Part shown: piece by piece, positions 27,488-37,576 of the stretch
How positions within the stretch are numbered: the stretch's first letter is position 1
Layout: each line of letters starts with the position of its first letter
Assembly (NCBI RefSeq): GCF_000969415.1
Contig: NZ_JZEX01000061.1
Span: 62,001 to 126,000 of the forward strand
Direction: 5' to 3'
DNA from: Devosia geojensis
Lineage (GTDB): Bacteria; Pseudomonadota; Alphaproteobacteria; Rhizobiales; Devosiaceae
DNA: 64,000 bases
Program-made: the position numbers and the translations under genes
The notes under the pieces: model-generated
What the model was told of the DNA's origin: nothing
Seen by the model: the letters and a program-made list of their open reading frames with translations, nothing else
Databases searched by the model: none

Positions 27488-28552
27488 TTAGAATCGCTTC
27501 GAAGCCTGATGGGGACGAGCCGAAGTTTGAGTGGCGGCCATCTCAATTTTCGCGCGGACTTCTGGAATGAGCCAGTTTCTAAGCGCCAGATGAACGACAG
27601 TCTCGAGTTCAAGCTTAGAAGAATCCTGCAGCTGCGCAGCACTGCCGCCGCCCATGCCACCAAACTCATTGAGCATTAACCCGGAGCCATGGGCGATCCG
27701 TGACCGCAATTTGTAGAACTGGTGCTTTTCTTCTTCGTGGCCAGGAACCGCCTCATCGAGCAGAATGCGAAACCCGCGAACCACACTGTCAATGTTCCCG
27801 CATTGAGGACATGCGTGGTCCACAGCTTTAGGGGCGATGGCTTCTAGGGCAGTGACAAGCGCGACCAGCCCGGCAGATTCGGAGACGTGCTCCAACTCGG
27901 GGTATCGGCCGTACCAGTGCGCTGCGACGTCGAACGCGTCTCGATCCGCCTCGCTCATGGCATGGTAATTGTCGAGCATCTCATCGATATCGTCGGGCAA
28001 GGTGAATCCCCCCAGATTGTCGACCCGCCCCTGATAATAGGCATCGGCTTGAATTTGCCGGATTGCGGGCATCTCCTTGATGTCGAGGAAGTCCGCACCT
28101 GAGGGCACCGGATACGTGTATCCTTTCTGCGCGTAATATGATCCGCCTGACGGCGTCATCACCCAATCTTTCTCCACTGAGCGAGGCGTAGGAAAAATAT
28201 GGGCGTCGGCCAACGCATTGAGCAGCGAGATGAGCTTGGCGGTTGCGACGGCCCGTCTTCTACTGTCGATGGCGATGTGCTCGGTCCCTAGGTAATTGAA
28301 CTCGAGAATGAAGGGCCACTTGCCATAAAATTCTCTCGGCTTGGGGGCATCGGTGTGGACGGGGACGATCTGGAATTCGTTCCGGTATCGGTAAGCCCCA
28401 ACAATCTTGATGTCGCTGAACGCATGCTGGCGGATGTGGAAGAGCTGCGAGCTTAATAACAGAACCTCTAGGGCTGCCTCTATGGCGTCAATGTCATTGT
28501 CACGCAGGCTAGGTCCGGATTTCGCGTCCCAGGAGCCTGCGCTTCTTGTCAA
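27488..28552 (-). CDS. HEPN-like domain protein, main part (possible frameshifted gene)
   Basis: 354 residues from a TTG at 28552; there is no ATG in the first 180 residues and no good ribosome-binding site, so the start is doubtful. A Cys-x2-Cys (ACPQCGN) near residue 250 and KHQFYKLRSRIAHGSGL near residue 288, with an R-x4-H motif (RSRIAH), match the active-site signature of Apea-type HEPN domains, which are often RNases in defence and toxin systems. The N-terminal half (DIDAIEAALEVLLLSSQLFHIRQHAFSDIKIVGAYRY) overlaps the upstream 68-residue frame by 44 bp, and the two read as one protein if a frame change occurs. Located downstream of the giant STAND gene on the same strand. Confidence 0.6.
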   Translation of the reverse strand: MTRSAGSWDAKSGPSLRDNDIDAIEAALEVLLLSSQLFHIRQHAFSDIKIVGAYRYRNEFQIVPVHTDAPKPREFYGKWPFILEFNYLGTEHIAIDSRRRAVATAKLISLLNALADAHIFPTPRSVEKDWVMTPSGGSYYAQKGYTYPVPSGADFLDIKEMPAIRQIQADAYYQGRVDNLGGFTLPDDIDEMLDNYHAMSEADRDAFDVAAHWYGRYPELEHVSESAGLVALVTALEAIAPKAVDHACPQCGNIDSVVRGFRILLDEAVPGHEEEKHQFYKLRSRIAHGSGLMLNEFGGMGGGSAAQLQDSSKLELETVVHLALRNWLIPEVRAKIEMAATQTSARPHQASKRF

Positions 28553-28715
28553 AGTACAGCGTCAGCGCCGGCTGATCGAACCGATAAGTTCCATGCGAAT
28601 ATTCTACGCGGTCATCGTGGAAGCTTGAGTTCCCAAAATGCCAGCCGATAATCTCCTCAATGTCGACGAGGTCGAGTTTGAAGGCGGTCAAACGTTTGAA
28701 CACATCGGATGGCAT
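28509..28715 (-). CDS. 68-aa frame, probable N-terminal part of the HEPN-like protein
   Basis: MPSDVFKRLTAFKLDLVDIEE... with AAGGG about 6 bp before the ATG, i.e. a normal bacterial start. It ends QPALTLYFDKKRRLLGREIRT. The next frame reads SWDAKSGPSLRDNDIDAIE over the same DNA, so joining around the Leu-Leu-Gly gives a continuous protein of about 400 residues. Either the genome has a real frameshift, or an assembly error exists at about 28510-28552, or these are two overlapping genes. I see no slippery heptamer. Confidence 0.5.
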   Translation of the reverse strand: MPSDVFKRLTAFKLDLVDIEEIIGWHFGNSSFHDDRVEYSHGTYRFDQPALTLYFDKKRRLLGREIRT

Positions 28716-28986
28716 AAAGGGCCCTTGAAGCGGCGGTTGCGGCTACGTCAATTCAGCATAGCTTGGCACCGCCTTAAAAGGTGATCAGAAGGGAAAGGGC
28801 CCACGGCCTCGGCTGACTGCTGCGAAGCGTCTATGATGTGCCCCATTCCGGCTGTTGGAAGAGCGTCAGTGCCCTCCTAAAAAGGATATCGCCGCCCGAC
28901 CCAGCTTTTGACCAGATCGGGTCGTGTGCGGGCATGGGAGCTGCACACCCGTTGCATCCCCCAGGCAAAGCTTAACAGTCGCGTCG

Positions 28987-31900
28987 TTACCCCGCGGCCC
29001 TCTTGGCATGCCAACTTCTGTAAATGCCGCCTTTGTCATACAAAAGCACATAAGCGCTGCTGATTTGCTGGACTTCTTCGAAGTCGTAGCGGGATTTGTA
29101 CTTCGAGAATGATACGGTCAGTACCAATCGCTTGCGCTGCCGTTCCAGGACATTGTCGAGCCAGTTCGGGTTTGCCAGCAGCAACTCGCCATTGTTGTTC
29201 TCGTCTTCCCGATGGTCATACTCGTTGGGCTGCCACTCGCCCCAGACCTGGCTCCTGATCGCCAGATCGCCGTCCGTCGTGCGCCACTCGCGCAGGTCCG
29301 CGTCCGGCGACAAACCCAATGCCGACGTTAGCTCGATACCCAGCCGGGGTCGCGCAGCAGCACTGGGAGTCGCAAGTTTATCACCCTCATCGATGCCGCG
29401 CGGATACGGGTCGAAGTCCCAGACCAGGGGCTCAAAGGGGCTTACCTGCCGGTACTCGTCGTCATACCCCTCATTGTCAAAGATCGGTATCCAGAACTCA
29501 TGATCCGGTCGTTTGGAAAATTGCTGACACCGCCCTACTGCCCCCTTCAAGGGCGAAAGACCCGCCGTTATGCGAACCCAAACGCCATCCACGGACTTCC
29601 AGCGACCGTACAGCGGAATTTCGCCACCCGGCTGGCCGGTAAAACCAAGCCTGTTCAGGAGAATGTCGACTGGTTCAAGGGCGGGTTGCCTGTCTTTCAG
29701 ACGCGCCAGAAGATAGGCTTTCGCGCATTCCGGGACGGCGTCTTTATGGTCAGACAGGAAAGAACCGTCCTTGAAGGCCACGTCATACCGCCCAAGCCAG
29801 TCGTGATACGGGCCTAAACCATCCATTTCATAACTTCGGCGAACGACCGGCAGCGTTTTCAGGAAAGTCGTGGCGGCATGCAGGAGGGCATGTTTTTGGA
29901 CATGCTCCCTGAAGAATTCATGCCGGTCGGACCGATGCCATCGATACCGCTCATGACCTGAGAAATAGTCCATCCCTGTCGCAGCAGGCCAGCGCTTCTT
30001 GATCTCCGCAGCCATCTGATCGATGACCTCGCCTTGCGAGAGCCCAAACAGCCTTGCGAGGGTACTTATTTCCGATTTCGAGAACTCGTAGTCGAAGGAG
30101 AATCCAGACTGGGGCTCCACCGGCTTTGGATATCCCTCCTTGTCCACGTATCCATGTGGTGGTTCCGCGATTTCAGAATGCAGTTTGGCCAGCGCGGCAT
30201 CATACGTCCCGTCACTATTGAGATGCTGGAGGCAGCGCTCCACATGCAGTTTGTCGATGACGTGAAGATCGTCACGGTTGGCCAAGGTGACCAGCAAAGG
30301 TCCAAGATAGCCCAATTCATGTCCGAAACGGGCCGTTGCCCTCGCAAGACCCATGAGAAGCCATTGCTGCGAGTTCAGATACGGCAGCGGCTGGTCTTTC
30401 GTCTCCAAAGCGCCAACGGCCCTCTCATCGAATAGATCGAAGAGAGCCTTCAGGTCATCGTGGAGGCCAAGCGCGGCCAACGTTGAGATGCATTTCGCGG
30501 CCGTCCACCGCATATACGCATCATCCGCTCCAAGGAAGTGCCATATGAAGGTCGCGAGGTGCTGTGCCTCTGTGATGTCCGGAGCAAACTCAGGACGAAA
30601 CGGACCCTCCCCAATTTCATCGGCTATCCGCGCAGCAGGGCTCGACAGGAGCTTTTCCAACGCCTCAAGGCCGGTTGATGGCGACGTGTCTTTGCAAAGG
30701 TTTGTCGCAACCTGCAACCATTCCTCGCCACCAAGATCCACTTCTTCGTTCGCAACGGTCAGCAGAAGCTGGCGCATTACGAATCCATGATCCTGGCACA
30801 GCTCCGAAAGCTGATTGACCTCGCGCGAGATATTCGCAAACCGCAGCTCGAAAATCTCAGAGCCCCGGAACGCGAACAGGCGTTCGGCCACCGCCTTTGC
30901 CTCAGCCCGCAAATGGGTAGAAGACTCCGACCAGGCCTGCATCAGGTCGACGATGTGTCGGATCACGTCGTCGACTTCGAGACCCGAAACCTCGCAGAGC
31001 GCAAACAGGAGCTTCGCTCGCTGATCGTAGGGGCACTTTTCCTTGAGCAGCCCGAAGAACTGTTGCCTTGCATGGTAAGGGAGTGGCGGCTCCCCCGTGA
31101 TCTGGGCGAGCGCTGCGTCGATGGAGACCGCCGATGTGAGGTCGCAACTCTCAACGAGCCTGACAATACTCTCGTCAGCCTCGGTTTTCTCGTCGGTGTC
31201 GTCGACGCCCGACACGAAGAGATGCTCACTGCCTGGATTATTCCGGCGGTTTATCTCGTCCGTTCGCTTCTGGGCCTCAATCGCACGCTCTTCCAGGGCC
31301 TTCTGTTCTTCGCCCGAAATTACCTCGGGGAACCGTGCGGCAAGTCCGGCAAAACCCTCCCATAGCGACGCCCAACCGCCCAAGGGATGTTCCGCCCTTA
31401 CTTTGTCCCGTACGGCGGCAAAGATACCCGGTCGTAGTTCAGGCGCCGCCCTGCCCAAAACGTCGGCCAGACTGTCTCCCAGCTTCCAGTCGTACCAGCC
31501 AATGTCCTCGCACAGGATGAAAATGACCGCCGCCCACCGGGGATCAAGCCGCCCTTTGGCCGCAGAGAATCCAACGAACTGAGGGAGCCCATACGAAAAA
31601 GGCGCTACATCCTGATCGGCCCAACGCACGAACTTATACGCTGCCGGCATTCCGATAGAGTTTGCAGCGGCCTTGGCCAGCAATGTCCACCCGAACTTGC
31701 TGGCATCGTACATGATGGTCTGACAAAGATTCAGCAGCCTGTGGCCGAGTTCGGGACGAACAAGGCCTCCCGGCTGTACCGCCGCGAAATTCAGTATCGC
31801 GTAGATGATGTCGTGGTCGTCGCCCCCCATCTGATCAAGTTCTGCAAGGCCCTGACGATAATACTCCCGAGCCTCTGCAACACTCATTGGGAGCAGATTT

Positions 31901-34900
31901 TCCGCAAGCTCCCGGTAGTTGTTCCCACGCTGATCGATCGACTCGTTCCGGCGAATGCTCTCCGCAGCCTTCTGCGCGAAACGCCCTGTCAGATTGTGAA
32001 GATTTGGCCGCTTTGCGAGGAGGTTAAGTATCGTCAGCCGGTCCTGGACACGAAACTTGTTGCTGGAAACAATCTCGATCAGCGCGGTGCCCTGGGCCTC
32101 GGTGATCTGATCGGCATGTTCAAAGACAGAGGCCGCGAATCCGATCCCGACTGTGCGGCAGAGCACGTCCGTTGCTTCTTCCGCGCGCCAATGAACATTC
32201 AGGCGCAACGCGGCCGACCAGGCGTTCAGGAATCCATCGACACACTGGCTCCCGATACCCTGACCGCCCAGAACCGCGGTCTCAATCGGCTCGGCCATAG
32301 ATCGGATCAATTGAATACCGCTGGCTATCGTACGGCGTTCATTGTCGTCAAGCAGAGGCTTGCGGCCTTCCTTTACTTTACGTCGGCCCGCAGGTCTGCC
32401 TCTCACTCGTGAGCCGAATTGTTGCGATAGGAACTCGCGGAGTTCGTCGTTCGATTTGAGCGCCTTGGCTTTCCGGCCAATCTTCAATTCACGGGGAAGC
32501 AGGTGGTGGAAGCTGACGCGTTGCCCAACCGACCAGGCGCGAAGGCAGGCGCTGAATGTCGGGGTCCAGATGCGCGAAAAGCCATACCGCTCGCCGTAAT
32601 CATAACTGGAAGCACGCAAGGTGGTACCCGTCTTCATAATTTGGCGGGACGCCGATCTTGACGAACGAACCAGCGCAGCGAACGCTGCCTTCGAGACGGC
32701 GGCTTCTATAACCCGTTCATCATCAAGTCTGACACCTCGGTCGTTCTCGTCATCCCCGGGGTGTTCGACCCTTTTCGCGATAGCGGCAACATGGTGTGGC
32801 GCCAGAGAAGCATGCCGGCCCAGCATGGCTATGCGCAGCGCATAGGATTTGCATTCGTCGCTGGCCGCGAAATCGCACAGATCATCCAGCACCCGGCCCA
32901 GACCAAGCTGTTCATACTGATGGGCGAGCCTGATCACGCCGTTGCAGACTGATATGGCAAACCGAAGATTCCAGTTCCCGAGATTGCCATCGACACTGTC
33001 GAATTCACGCCTCAGGACGCTCAGGAACATGAGAGCGGCAAAGTCATCGTCCTGGGGGCGTGGACCGTCGAGAGGCCTATCTTCATCCTGGTTCTGGTAG
33101 CGCCAGTTGATCCAGCCAATGGCACGGTTTTGATGGGTTCTTGCCTCTTCCATCTCTCCGGCAAAACAATATGCCAGCGTGAGACGGACGTTGCGCGCCC
33201 CACGCCAGCCTGACCGATCATTGAACAGGCGGCGCGAGACATCCTTGTCCCCAAGCTTGATCCCAAGCCCCGGCGCGCGTCGGATAAAGTCGTCGCCCCG
33301 TGCGTTGGCAGCGGCAACCTGCGCCAGCTGTGTCGTAAGCAGGAGGGCACGATTGAGGTCGCCCTGCTTTACTGCCAGACGAAATGCGGCGTGCAGTCGC
33401 GCCAGTGTAAGACGGCGGCGTCCATAGTCGGATTGGATCGATGCCGGGAAGTCGGACGATCCAGCCAGCTCGTATGCGCGGTTGCTGTCATTAATCGTGA
33501 CCAGAAATCTTGGCAGGGCTTCTGCCGCATAGGACGACGTTAGCTGACTGTTTGTGAGCCGCTGCGCAATTGCCTGTTGCGCGCTGGTCTCCTGGGAATA
33601 GGTCTTCCAGACATATGTTTCCGTTGGTTCATCGCGAAAGATCGCGCCTTGCGGAACCAGTTCGAGCATGGGAGCCAGGTCGGCAGCAGCACTGTTGACC
33701 TGGGTGACCGGCCAGCCAAGCGCGTTTGCCAGTTCATCCAGTGGTATGGGAGGCGGCAGCAGCGAAATCGCCGCAAAAAACTCTTTGATCTGACCGTCAT
33801 TCCATCCGGCAACGTGAAGGTCCGCGAAGATTTTTTCGCAGCGCTGCGCTACAATCTCTTCGACAGAAATCGGCGTCGATGGCGGATTGCCGGAAACATT
33901 CTGATCCCATGACTCGACAAGGTATGCCAGCACGCGGGCATTGCACCGGGATCGCCGAAGGGCGACGGCGACCTCTTCCTCAGTCGCAGTAGGCAGTCTC
34001 CCGGCAATAAAGGCGCGCGCCTCCTCGTCCGAGAAGACCCCCAGCTTGAACAGGGTGACAGATGCGCGTCCGATCACACCGTCTTTCCGCTCCGGACGGG
34101 CGGTGAGCAGTAATTTTACGCCGTCAATCGGCTCGCGGCTTAGCGAAGCAAGCAGCAGCCTTGGAAAGGCCTCGTCCTTTCGATTATCCGCCTCTAGCTG
34201 CGCGTTGTCTGCGGCGTCCAGCACAACGACGATGCCGCTCTTCTCGGACTGTTCCTGTACCGCTCCGGCCGCCTGCTCCAGGCGCCTGCGCATGGCAGTC
34301 ACGAGTCCCCTGGTATCGGCATCACCTGGCAAGAGAGGATCGCACAACCCGCGCGAAGCGAGTTCATTGGCGATCTGGACAAAACCCACACTGGGCAGGT
34401 GTCTGGCCTGATCCTCAGATCGGTATGCGCCGCCGCCGAAGCAGTCGAAGACCACGACTTCAAAGTCACTGGTAAGCTTCGCAGCCAGGCTTTGTACAAA
34501 GACGGTTTTGCCAACGCCGCCTTCCGCATGAAGGAGCACAGGGACCGCAGATGACTTTATCAGCGAGAGGACGTCATTCAGCTCCGAGCGCTCAACCACC
34601 TCACCCACATCAACGAAGCGGGTATCGGCAGGAAAAAGGTTCTCCGGTTCGCACCCGAGCGCATCAAGGACGTCTTCGCGTTTAACGAGGTTGTTTCGGG
34701 CGCCCCCGACACCGGCTTTGTCCACGACAAGTTCTACAAGCTCGTGGACCCGAATTCTTGCACGTCCGTCGTTGCCCGCCGACCAGTCCGTAAGCGAACG
34801 GCGCAGCAGGCTTTTTTGTACGGGGAGATTTTTCTCACCTGCCCGAAATTCCGTCATGCTGAAAAGACGGTGCGGATCGACGCCCCGATCCCGGCACCAC

Positions 34901-35409
34901 TGCGACAGATAATCAAACTGATCCTTGGCACTCCCGTCCATGGGAGGCTCGCTGCCTGCCTTTAGGGCCGCAATCGCGTTCCAAAGGGACGTTGAAAACT
35001 GACAGTTTGTTACAAAGCCGAAGGAGAGCTTCTTGTCTACTTCGTCAACGGTCGCTTCCCTCTCGTATCCAAGGACGCTATCGGCGAATTTTTCGATGGT
35101 CTTCTTCAAGTAGGAGGATGTAACAGGTGTCTGGTCGACCCTGTACTTGAACTGCAGCGTCTGGATAGCCGAGGCGGATGCAAAAGTATCCCCGGCGCCA
35201 TAGTATAGAACCAAGTCTGCGATTTCCTGCGCCGTGTCTCCTGGTTCGGCTTCCTCATTGGTCGACAGACCTTCTATCGCTATCGCGTAAAGATGATCGC
35301 TTGGGAAAACCAGTTGCAGGGCGCGCCGCGCCGTCCATCGCTCATGGAAGTTGTGGCCCGTTCGAGACGCCCGGACAGAGTCGACGGTGATAGTTCTTTC
35401 TTTTGGCAA
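28987..35409 (-). CDS. Giant STAND NTPase with N-terminal Cap4/PD-(D/E)XK-like nuclease (Avs-like)
   Basis: 2140 residues from a TTG start (GGTAGG 5 bp upstream). Residues ~10-230: an endonuclease-like segment, TGHNFHERWTARRALQLVF, IAIEGLS (Glu46), IADLVLYY (Asp65) and LQFKYR (Gln86, Lys88), a D-x20-QxK layout as in Cap4/DUF4297 and other PD-(D/E)XK nucleases. Residues ~290-560: NTPase with Walker A HAEGGVGKT (294-302), VVFDCFGGGAYRS, Walker B IVVVLDAADNA (393-403), and LLLTARPERKD. The rest (~1500 residues) is alpha-helical, repeat-like sequence expected to be the sensor. This nuclease-STAND-sensor plan is that of Avs anti-phage proteins, which cut DNA after recognising a viral protein. GC is lower than the flanks. 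No transmembrane or signal sequence. Confidence 0.85.
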   Translation of the reverse strand: MPKERTITVDSVRASRTGHNFHERWTARRALQLVFPSDHLYAIAIEGLSTNEEAEPGDTAQEIADLVLYYGAGDTFASASAIQTLQFKYRVDQTPVTSSYLKKTIEKFADSVLGYEREATVDEVDKKLSFGFVTNCQFSTSLWNAIAALKAGSEPPMDGSAKDQFDYLSQWCRDRGVDPHRLFSMTEFRAGEKNLPVQKSLLRRSLTDWSAGNDGRARIRVHELVELVVDKAGVGGARNNLVKREDVLDALGCEPENLFPADTRFVDVGEVVERSELNDVLSLIKSSAVPVLLHAEGGVGKTVFVQSLAAKLTSDFEVVVFDCFGGGAYRSEDQARHLPSVGFVQIANELASRGLCDPLLPGDADTRGLVTAMRRRLEQAAGAVQEQSEKSGIVVVLDAADNAQLEADNRKDEAFPRLLLASLSREPIDGVKLLLTARPERKDGVIGRASVTLFKLGVFSDEEARAFIAGRLPTATEEEVAVALRRSRCNARVLAYLVESWDQNVSGNPPSTPISVEEIVAQRCEKIFADLHVAGWNDGQIKEFFAAISLLPPPIPLDELANALGWPVTQVNSAAADLAPMLELVPQGAIFRDEPTETYVWKTYSQETSAQQAIAQRLTNSQLTSSYAAEALPRFLVTINDSNRAYELAGSSDFPASIQSDYGRRRLTLARLHAAFRLAVKQGDLNRALLLTTQLAQVAAANARGDDFIRRAPGLGIKLGDKDVSRRLFNDRSGWRGARNVRLTLAYCFAGEMEEARTHQNRAIGWINWRYQNQDEDRPLDGPRPQDDDFAALMFLSVLRREFDSVDGNLGNWNLRFAISVCNGVIRLAHQYEQLGLGRVLDDLCDFAASDECKSYALRIAMLGRHASLAPHHVAAIAKRVEHPGDDENDRGVRLDDERVIEAAVSKAAFAALVRSSRSASRQIMKTGTTLRASSYDYGERYGFSRIWTPTFSACLRAWSVGQRVSFHHLLPRELKIGRKAKALKSNDELREFLSQQFGSRVRGRPAGRRKVKEGRKPLLDDNERRTIASGIQLIRSMAEPIETAVLGGQGIGSQCVDGFLNAWSAALRLNVHWRAEEATDVLCRTVGIGFAASVFEHADQITEAQGTALIEIVSSNKFRVQDRLTILNLLAKRPNLHNLTGRFAQKAAESIRRNESIDQRGNNYRELAENLLPMSVAEAREYYRQGLAELDQMGGDDHDIIYAILNFAAVQPGGLVRPELGHRLLNLCQTIMYDASKFGWTLLAKAAANSIGMPAAYKFVRWADQDVAPFSYGLPQFVGFSAAKGRLDPRWAAVIFILCEDIGWYDWKLGDSLADVLGRAAPELRPGIFAAVRDKVRAEHPLGGWASLWEGFAGLAARFPEVISGEEQKALEERAIEAQKRTDEINRRNNPGSEHLFVSGVDDTDEKTEADESIVRLVESCDLTSAVSIDAALAQITGEPPLPYHARQQFFGLLKEKCPYDQRAKLLFALCEVSGLEVDDVIRHIVDLMQAWSESSTHLRAEAKAVAERLFAFRGSEIFELRFANISREVNQLSELCQDHGFVMRQLLLTVANEEVDLGGEEWLQVATNLCKDTSPSTGLEALEKLLSSPAARIADEIGEGPFRPEFAPDITEAQHLATFIWHFLGADDAYMRWTAAKCISTLAALGLHDDLKALFDLFDERAVGALETKDQPLPYLNSQQWLLMGLARATARFGHELGYLGPLLVTLANRDDLHVIDKLHVERCLQHLNSDGTYDAALAKLHSEIAEPPHGYVDKEGYPKPVEPQSGFSFDYEFSKSEISTLARLFGLSQGEVIDQMAAEIKKRWPAATGMDYFSGHERYRWHRSDRHEFFREHVQKHALLHAATTFLKTLPVVRRSYEMDGLGPYHDWLGRYDVAFKDGSFLSDHKDAVPECAKAYLLARLKDRQPALEPVDILLNRLGFTGQPGGEIPLYGRWKSVDGVWVRITAGLSPLKGAVGRCQQFSKRPDHEFWIPIFDNEGYDDEYRQVSPFEPLVWDFDPYPRGIDEGDKLATPSAAARPRLGIELTSALGLSPDADLREWRTTDGDLAIRSQVWGEWQPNEYDHREDENNNGELLLANPNWLDNVLERQRKRLVLTVSFSKYKSRYDFEEVQQISSAYVLLYDKGGIYRSWHAKRAAG

Positions 35410-35926
35410 ACGAACCTACCAGCAGTGCTAATTATCCAGAGTACTCTTAGTAAAGGCAGGCTGACCGGATGCGAAGGGTTCATGTACGTGCGGTCGCGAC
35501 TGAGATGAGTCGTCGGGGGTATGGCGGTTCCCGGCAATGCGCAGCGAGGACTGACAATTGACGGCCGGAATCGTTGGTACTAGGCCAAAAGCTGACTGAC
35601 AGCTTCCGGCCCCATTACGGTCACTGGCTACGGATATCGTTATGTGTGCCAGGATTCAATTGAGTTCCGGAACAGCCTGCGCCTCCAAGGGAGTAGATCG
35701 GTCAGTTGAATGTCCAACGCAACCGGCCCCGCGCTTCCCTTGTTGGAATCTGAGAAAGCCCGAAGTTTGGCGACTTCAACACGACATGATTGGAAAATCT
35801 CCCAACCTTTGATGGAAGTTGCAGGAGTGCCCCTAAAGGACGATTGACGCCAAGCCGGCGCGGGAGTATTTGCGGCCTCAGGACATCTCGCCCTAACGCG
35901 AGACAATCGACCTGGGAGGGTCGCTC
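35410..35926. other. Intergenic region at the right edge of the low-GC island
   Basis: 517 bp between the STAND gene and serC. It must hold the STAND promoter on the minus strand and the serC promoter near its right end, where GGGAGG (about 6 bp before the serC ATG) is clear. Composition shifts back to high GC near 35.8 kb. No tRNA, direct repeat or integrase gene was recognised, and the open frames here look non-coding. Confidence 0.45.
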
Positions 35927-37099
35927 ATGACTGACCATATGACCGCGCCGGCGGTGAAACCGGCCAATCCCAATTTTTCGTCGGGTCCGTGCGCCAAGCG
36001 TCCTGGTTGGACGGTTGAAGCGCTCGCCAACGCGCTTGTCGGACGTTCGCACCGCTCCAAGCCGGGCAAGGCGCGCATCCAGCGCGCCATCGACCTGACC
36101 CGCGAGCTGCTGGAAGTCCCGCAGGATTACCTTATCGGCATCGTTCCGGCCTCGGATACGGGCGCGGTCGAGATGTTCCTGTGGTCGGCGCTGGGCGCCC
36201 GCGGCGTCGACATGCTCGCCTGGGAATCGTTCGGCGAGGGCTGGGTGACGGACGTCACCAAGCAATTAAAGCTTCAGGACGTGCGCATCCTCAAGGCGCC
36301 CTATGGCGAGCTGCCGGACCTCACTCAGGTCGATTTCAGCCGCGATGTGGTCTTCACCTGGAACGGCACCACCTCGGGCGTGCGCGTGCCCAATGGCGAC
36401 TGGATCCCGGCCGATCGTCAAGGGCTGACCATCTGCGATGCGACCTCGGCGGCCTTCGCGCAGAACCTCGATTTTGGGAAGCTCGACGTCGTCACCTTCT
36501 CCTGGCAGAAGGCGCTCGGGGGCGAAGCCGCCCACGGCATCCTCATCCTCTCGCCCCGAGCGGTCGAGCGGATCGAAACCTACAAGCCCGATCGCCCGCT
36601 GCCCAAGATCTTCCGCCTCACCAAGGGCGGCAAGCTCATGGCGGACATCTTCGAGGGCGCGACGATCAACACCGTCTCGATGCTCTGCGTCGAGGACGCG
36701 ATCGACGCCATGGAATGGGGCCTCAGGGCCGGTGGCCTCAAGGGGCTGCAGGCGCGGGCGGACGCCAATGCCAAGGTGATCGCCGATTGGGTGGCGACCT
36801 CCGATTGGGCCGATTTCCTCGCGCTCGATCCTGCCGTGCGGTCCAACACTTCGGTGTGCCTCAAGATCGTCGATCCCGAGGTGACAGCGCTCTCCGACGA
36901 AGCGCAGGCCAAGCTTGCCAAGGCCGTGGTTTCGCGGCTGGACAAGGAAGGCGTGGGCTACGACATCGGCGGCTATCGCGATGCGCCAACAGGCTTTCGC
37001 GTCTGGTGCGGCTCGACGGTGGAAACGGCCGATCTCGAAAAGCTCGTGCCGTGGCTCGATTGGGCATTTGCCGAGGAAAAGAAAGCGGCGCTGGCCTAA
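35927..37099 (+). CDS. serC: Phosphoserine aminotransferase
   Basis: 390 residues, the second step of serine synthesis (3-phosphohydroxypyruvate to phosphoserine, PLP). The long alphaproteobacterial form: [15 protein letters not shown] near residue 13, [15 protein letters not shown] near residue 76, [14 protein letters not shown] near residue 170 and [22 protein letters not shown] near residue 190 with the PLP lysine. AGGGAGG precedes the ATG. It stands upstream of alaE and serA on the same strand, forming a serine operon. Confidence 0.94.
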   Translation: MTDHMTAPAVKPANPNFSSGPCAKRPGWTVEALANALVGRSHRSKPGKARIQRAIDLTRELLEVPQDYLIGIVPASDTGAVEMFLWSALGARGVDMLAWESFGEGWVTDVTKQLKLQDVRILKAPYGELPDLTQVDFSRDVVFTWNGTTSGVRVPNGDWIPADRQGLTICDATSAAFAQNLDFGKLDVVTFSWQKALGGEAAHGILILSPRAVERIETYKPDRPLPKIFRLTKGGKLMADIFEGATINTVSMLCVEDAIDAMEWGLRAGGLKGLQARADANAKVIADWVATSDWADFLALDPAVRSNTSVCLKIVDPEVTALSDEAQAKLAKAVVSRLDKEGVGYDIGGYRDAPTGFRVWCGSTVETADLEKLVPWLDWAFAEEKKAALA

Positions 37100-37126
37100 G
37101 GAGAAGCCCAGGCGGGAGATGGCGAG

Positions 37127-37576
37127 ATGGCAAACCAACGTCTCCGCAGCTTTGCTGCCGACACGCTGGCGCTGGTCATCTTCTTTACGGTGGTGAGCGG
37201 GCTCAACGAGCGGTTCATCGCCGGGATGAGCTGGCCCGAAGTGGCCACCTCCCGTTCGATCGGCGCGGTGCTCATGGTGCTGACGGCCCGGCCTTATGGC
37301 TACTGGCGGGACTGGTTTCTGAACACGACCAAACCCTCCACGCCGACCGCCACCCTTCTCATGGACTCCATCGCGCTGCTCAGCTTCCAGGTGCCGGTTT
37401 ATGTGCTCATCATCTTTGCCAGCGGGGCAAGGGGCATGGGCATCGTGACTGGAACCATTGGATTTGCGGCGCTGATGCTGGTCCTGGGGCGGCCCTATGG
37501 CCTGTGGCTCGACTTCGTGCGCAGGCGGTTCGGATTGAGCGGGCCGGGGCAAAAGCCGATGTCGCTGGGCGGATAG
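37127..37576 (+). CDS. alaE: L-alanine exporter AlaE family protein
   Basis: 149 residues with four hydrophobic segments, the same length as E. coli AlaE (149 aa). Characteristic motifs: RSFAADTLALVIFFTVVSGLNERFIAGMSW at the start, RPYGYWRDWFL near residue 55, STPTATLLMDSIALLSFQVPVYVLII near residue 70 and GRPYGLWLDFVRRRFG at the end. An inner-membrane exporter of L-alanine. It lies 27 bp after serC and 89 bp before serA, an unusual insertion into a serC-serA operon. Confidence 0.88.
   Translation: MANQRLRSFAADTLALVIFFTVVSGLNERFIAGMSWPEVATSRSIGAVLMVLTARPYGYWRDWFLNTTKPSTPTATLLMDSIALLSFQVPVYVLIIFASGARGMGIVTGTIGFAALMLVLGRPYGLWLDFVRRRFGLSGPGQKPMSLGG

Noticed and set aside
35410-35926. tRNA-type attachment site at the island edge
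   Set aside because: No cloverleaf-forming sequence or flanking direct repeat could be found by eye.
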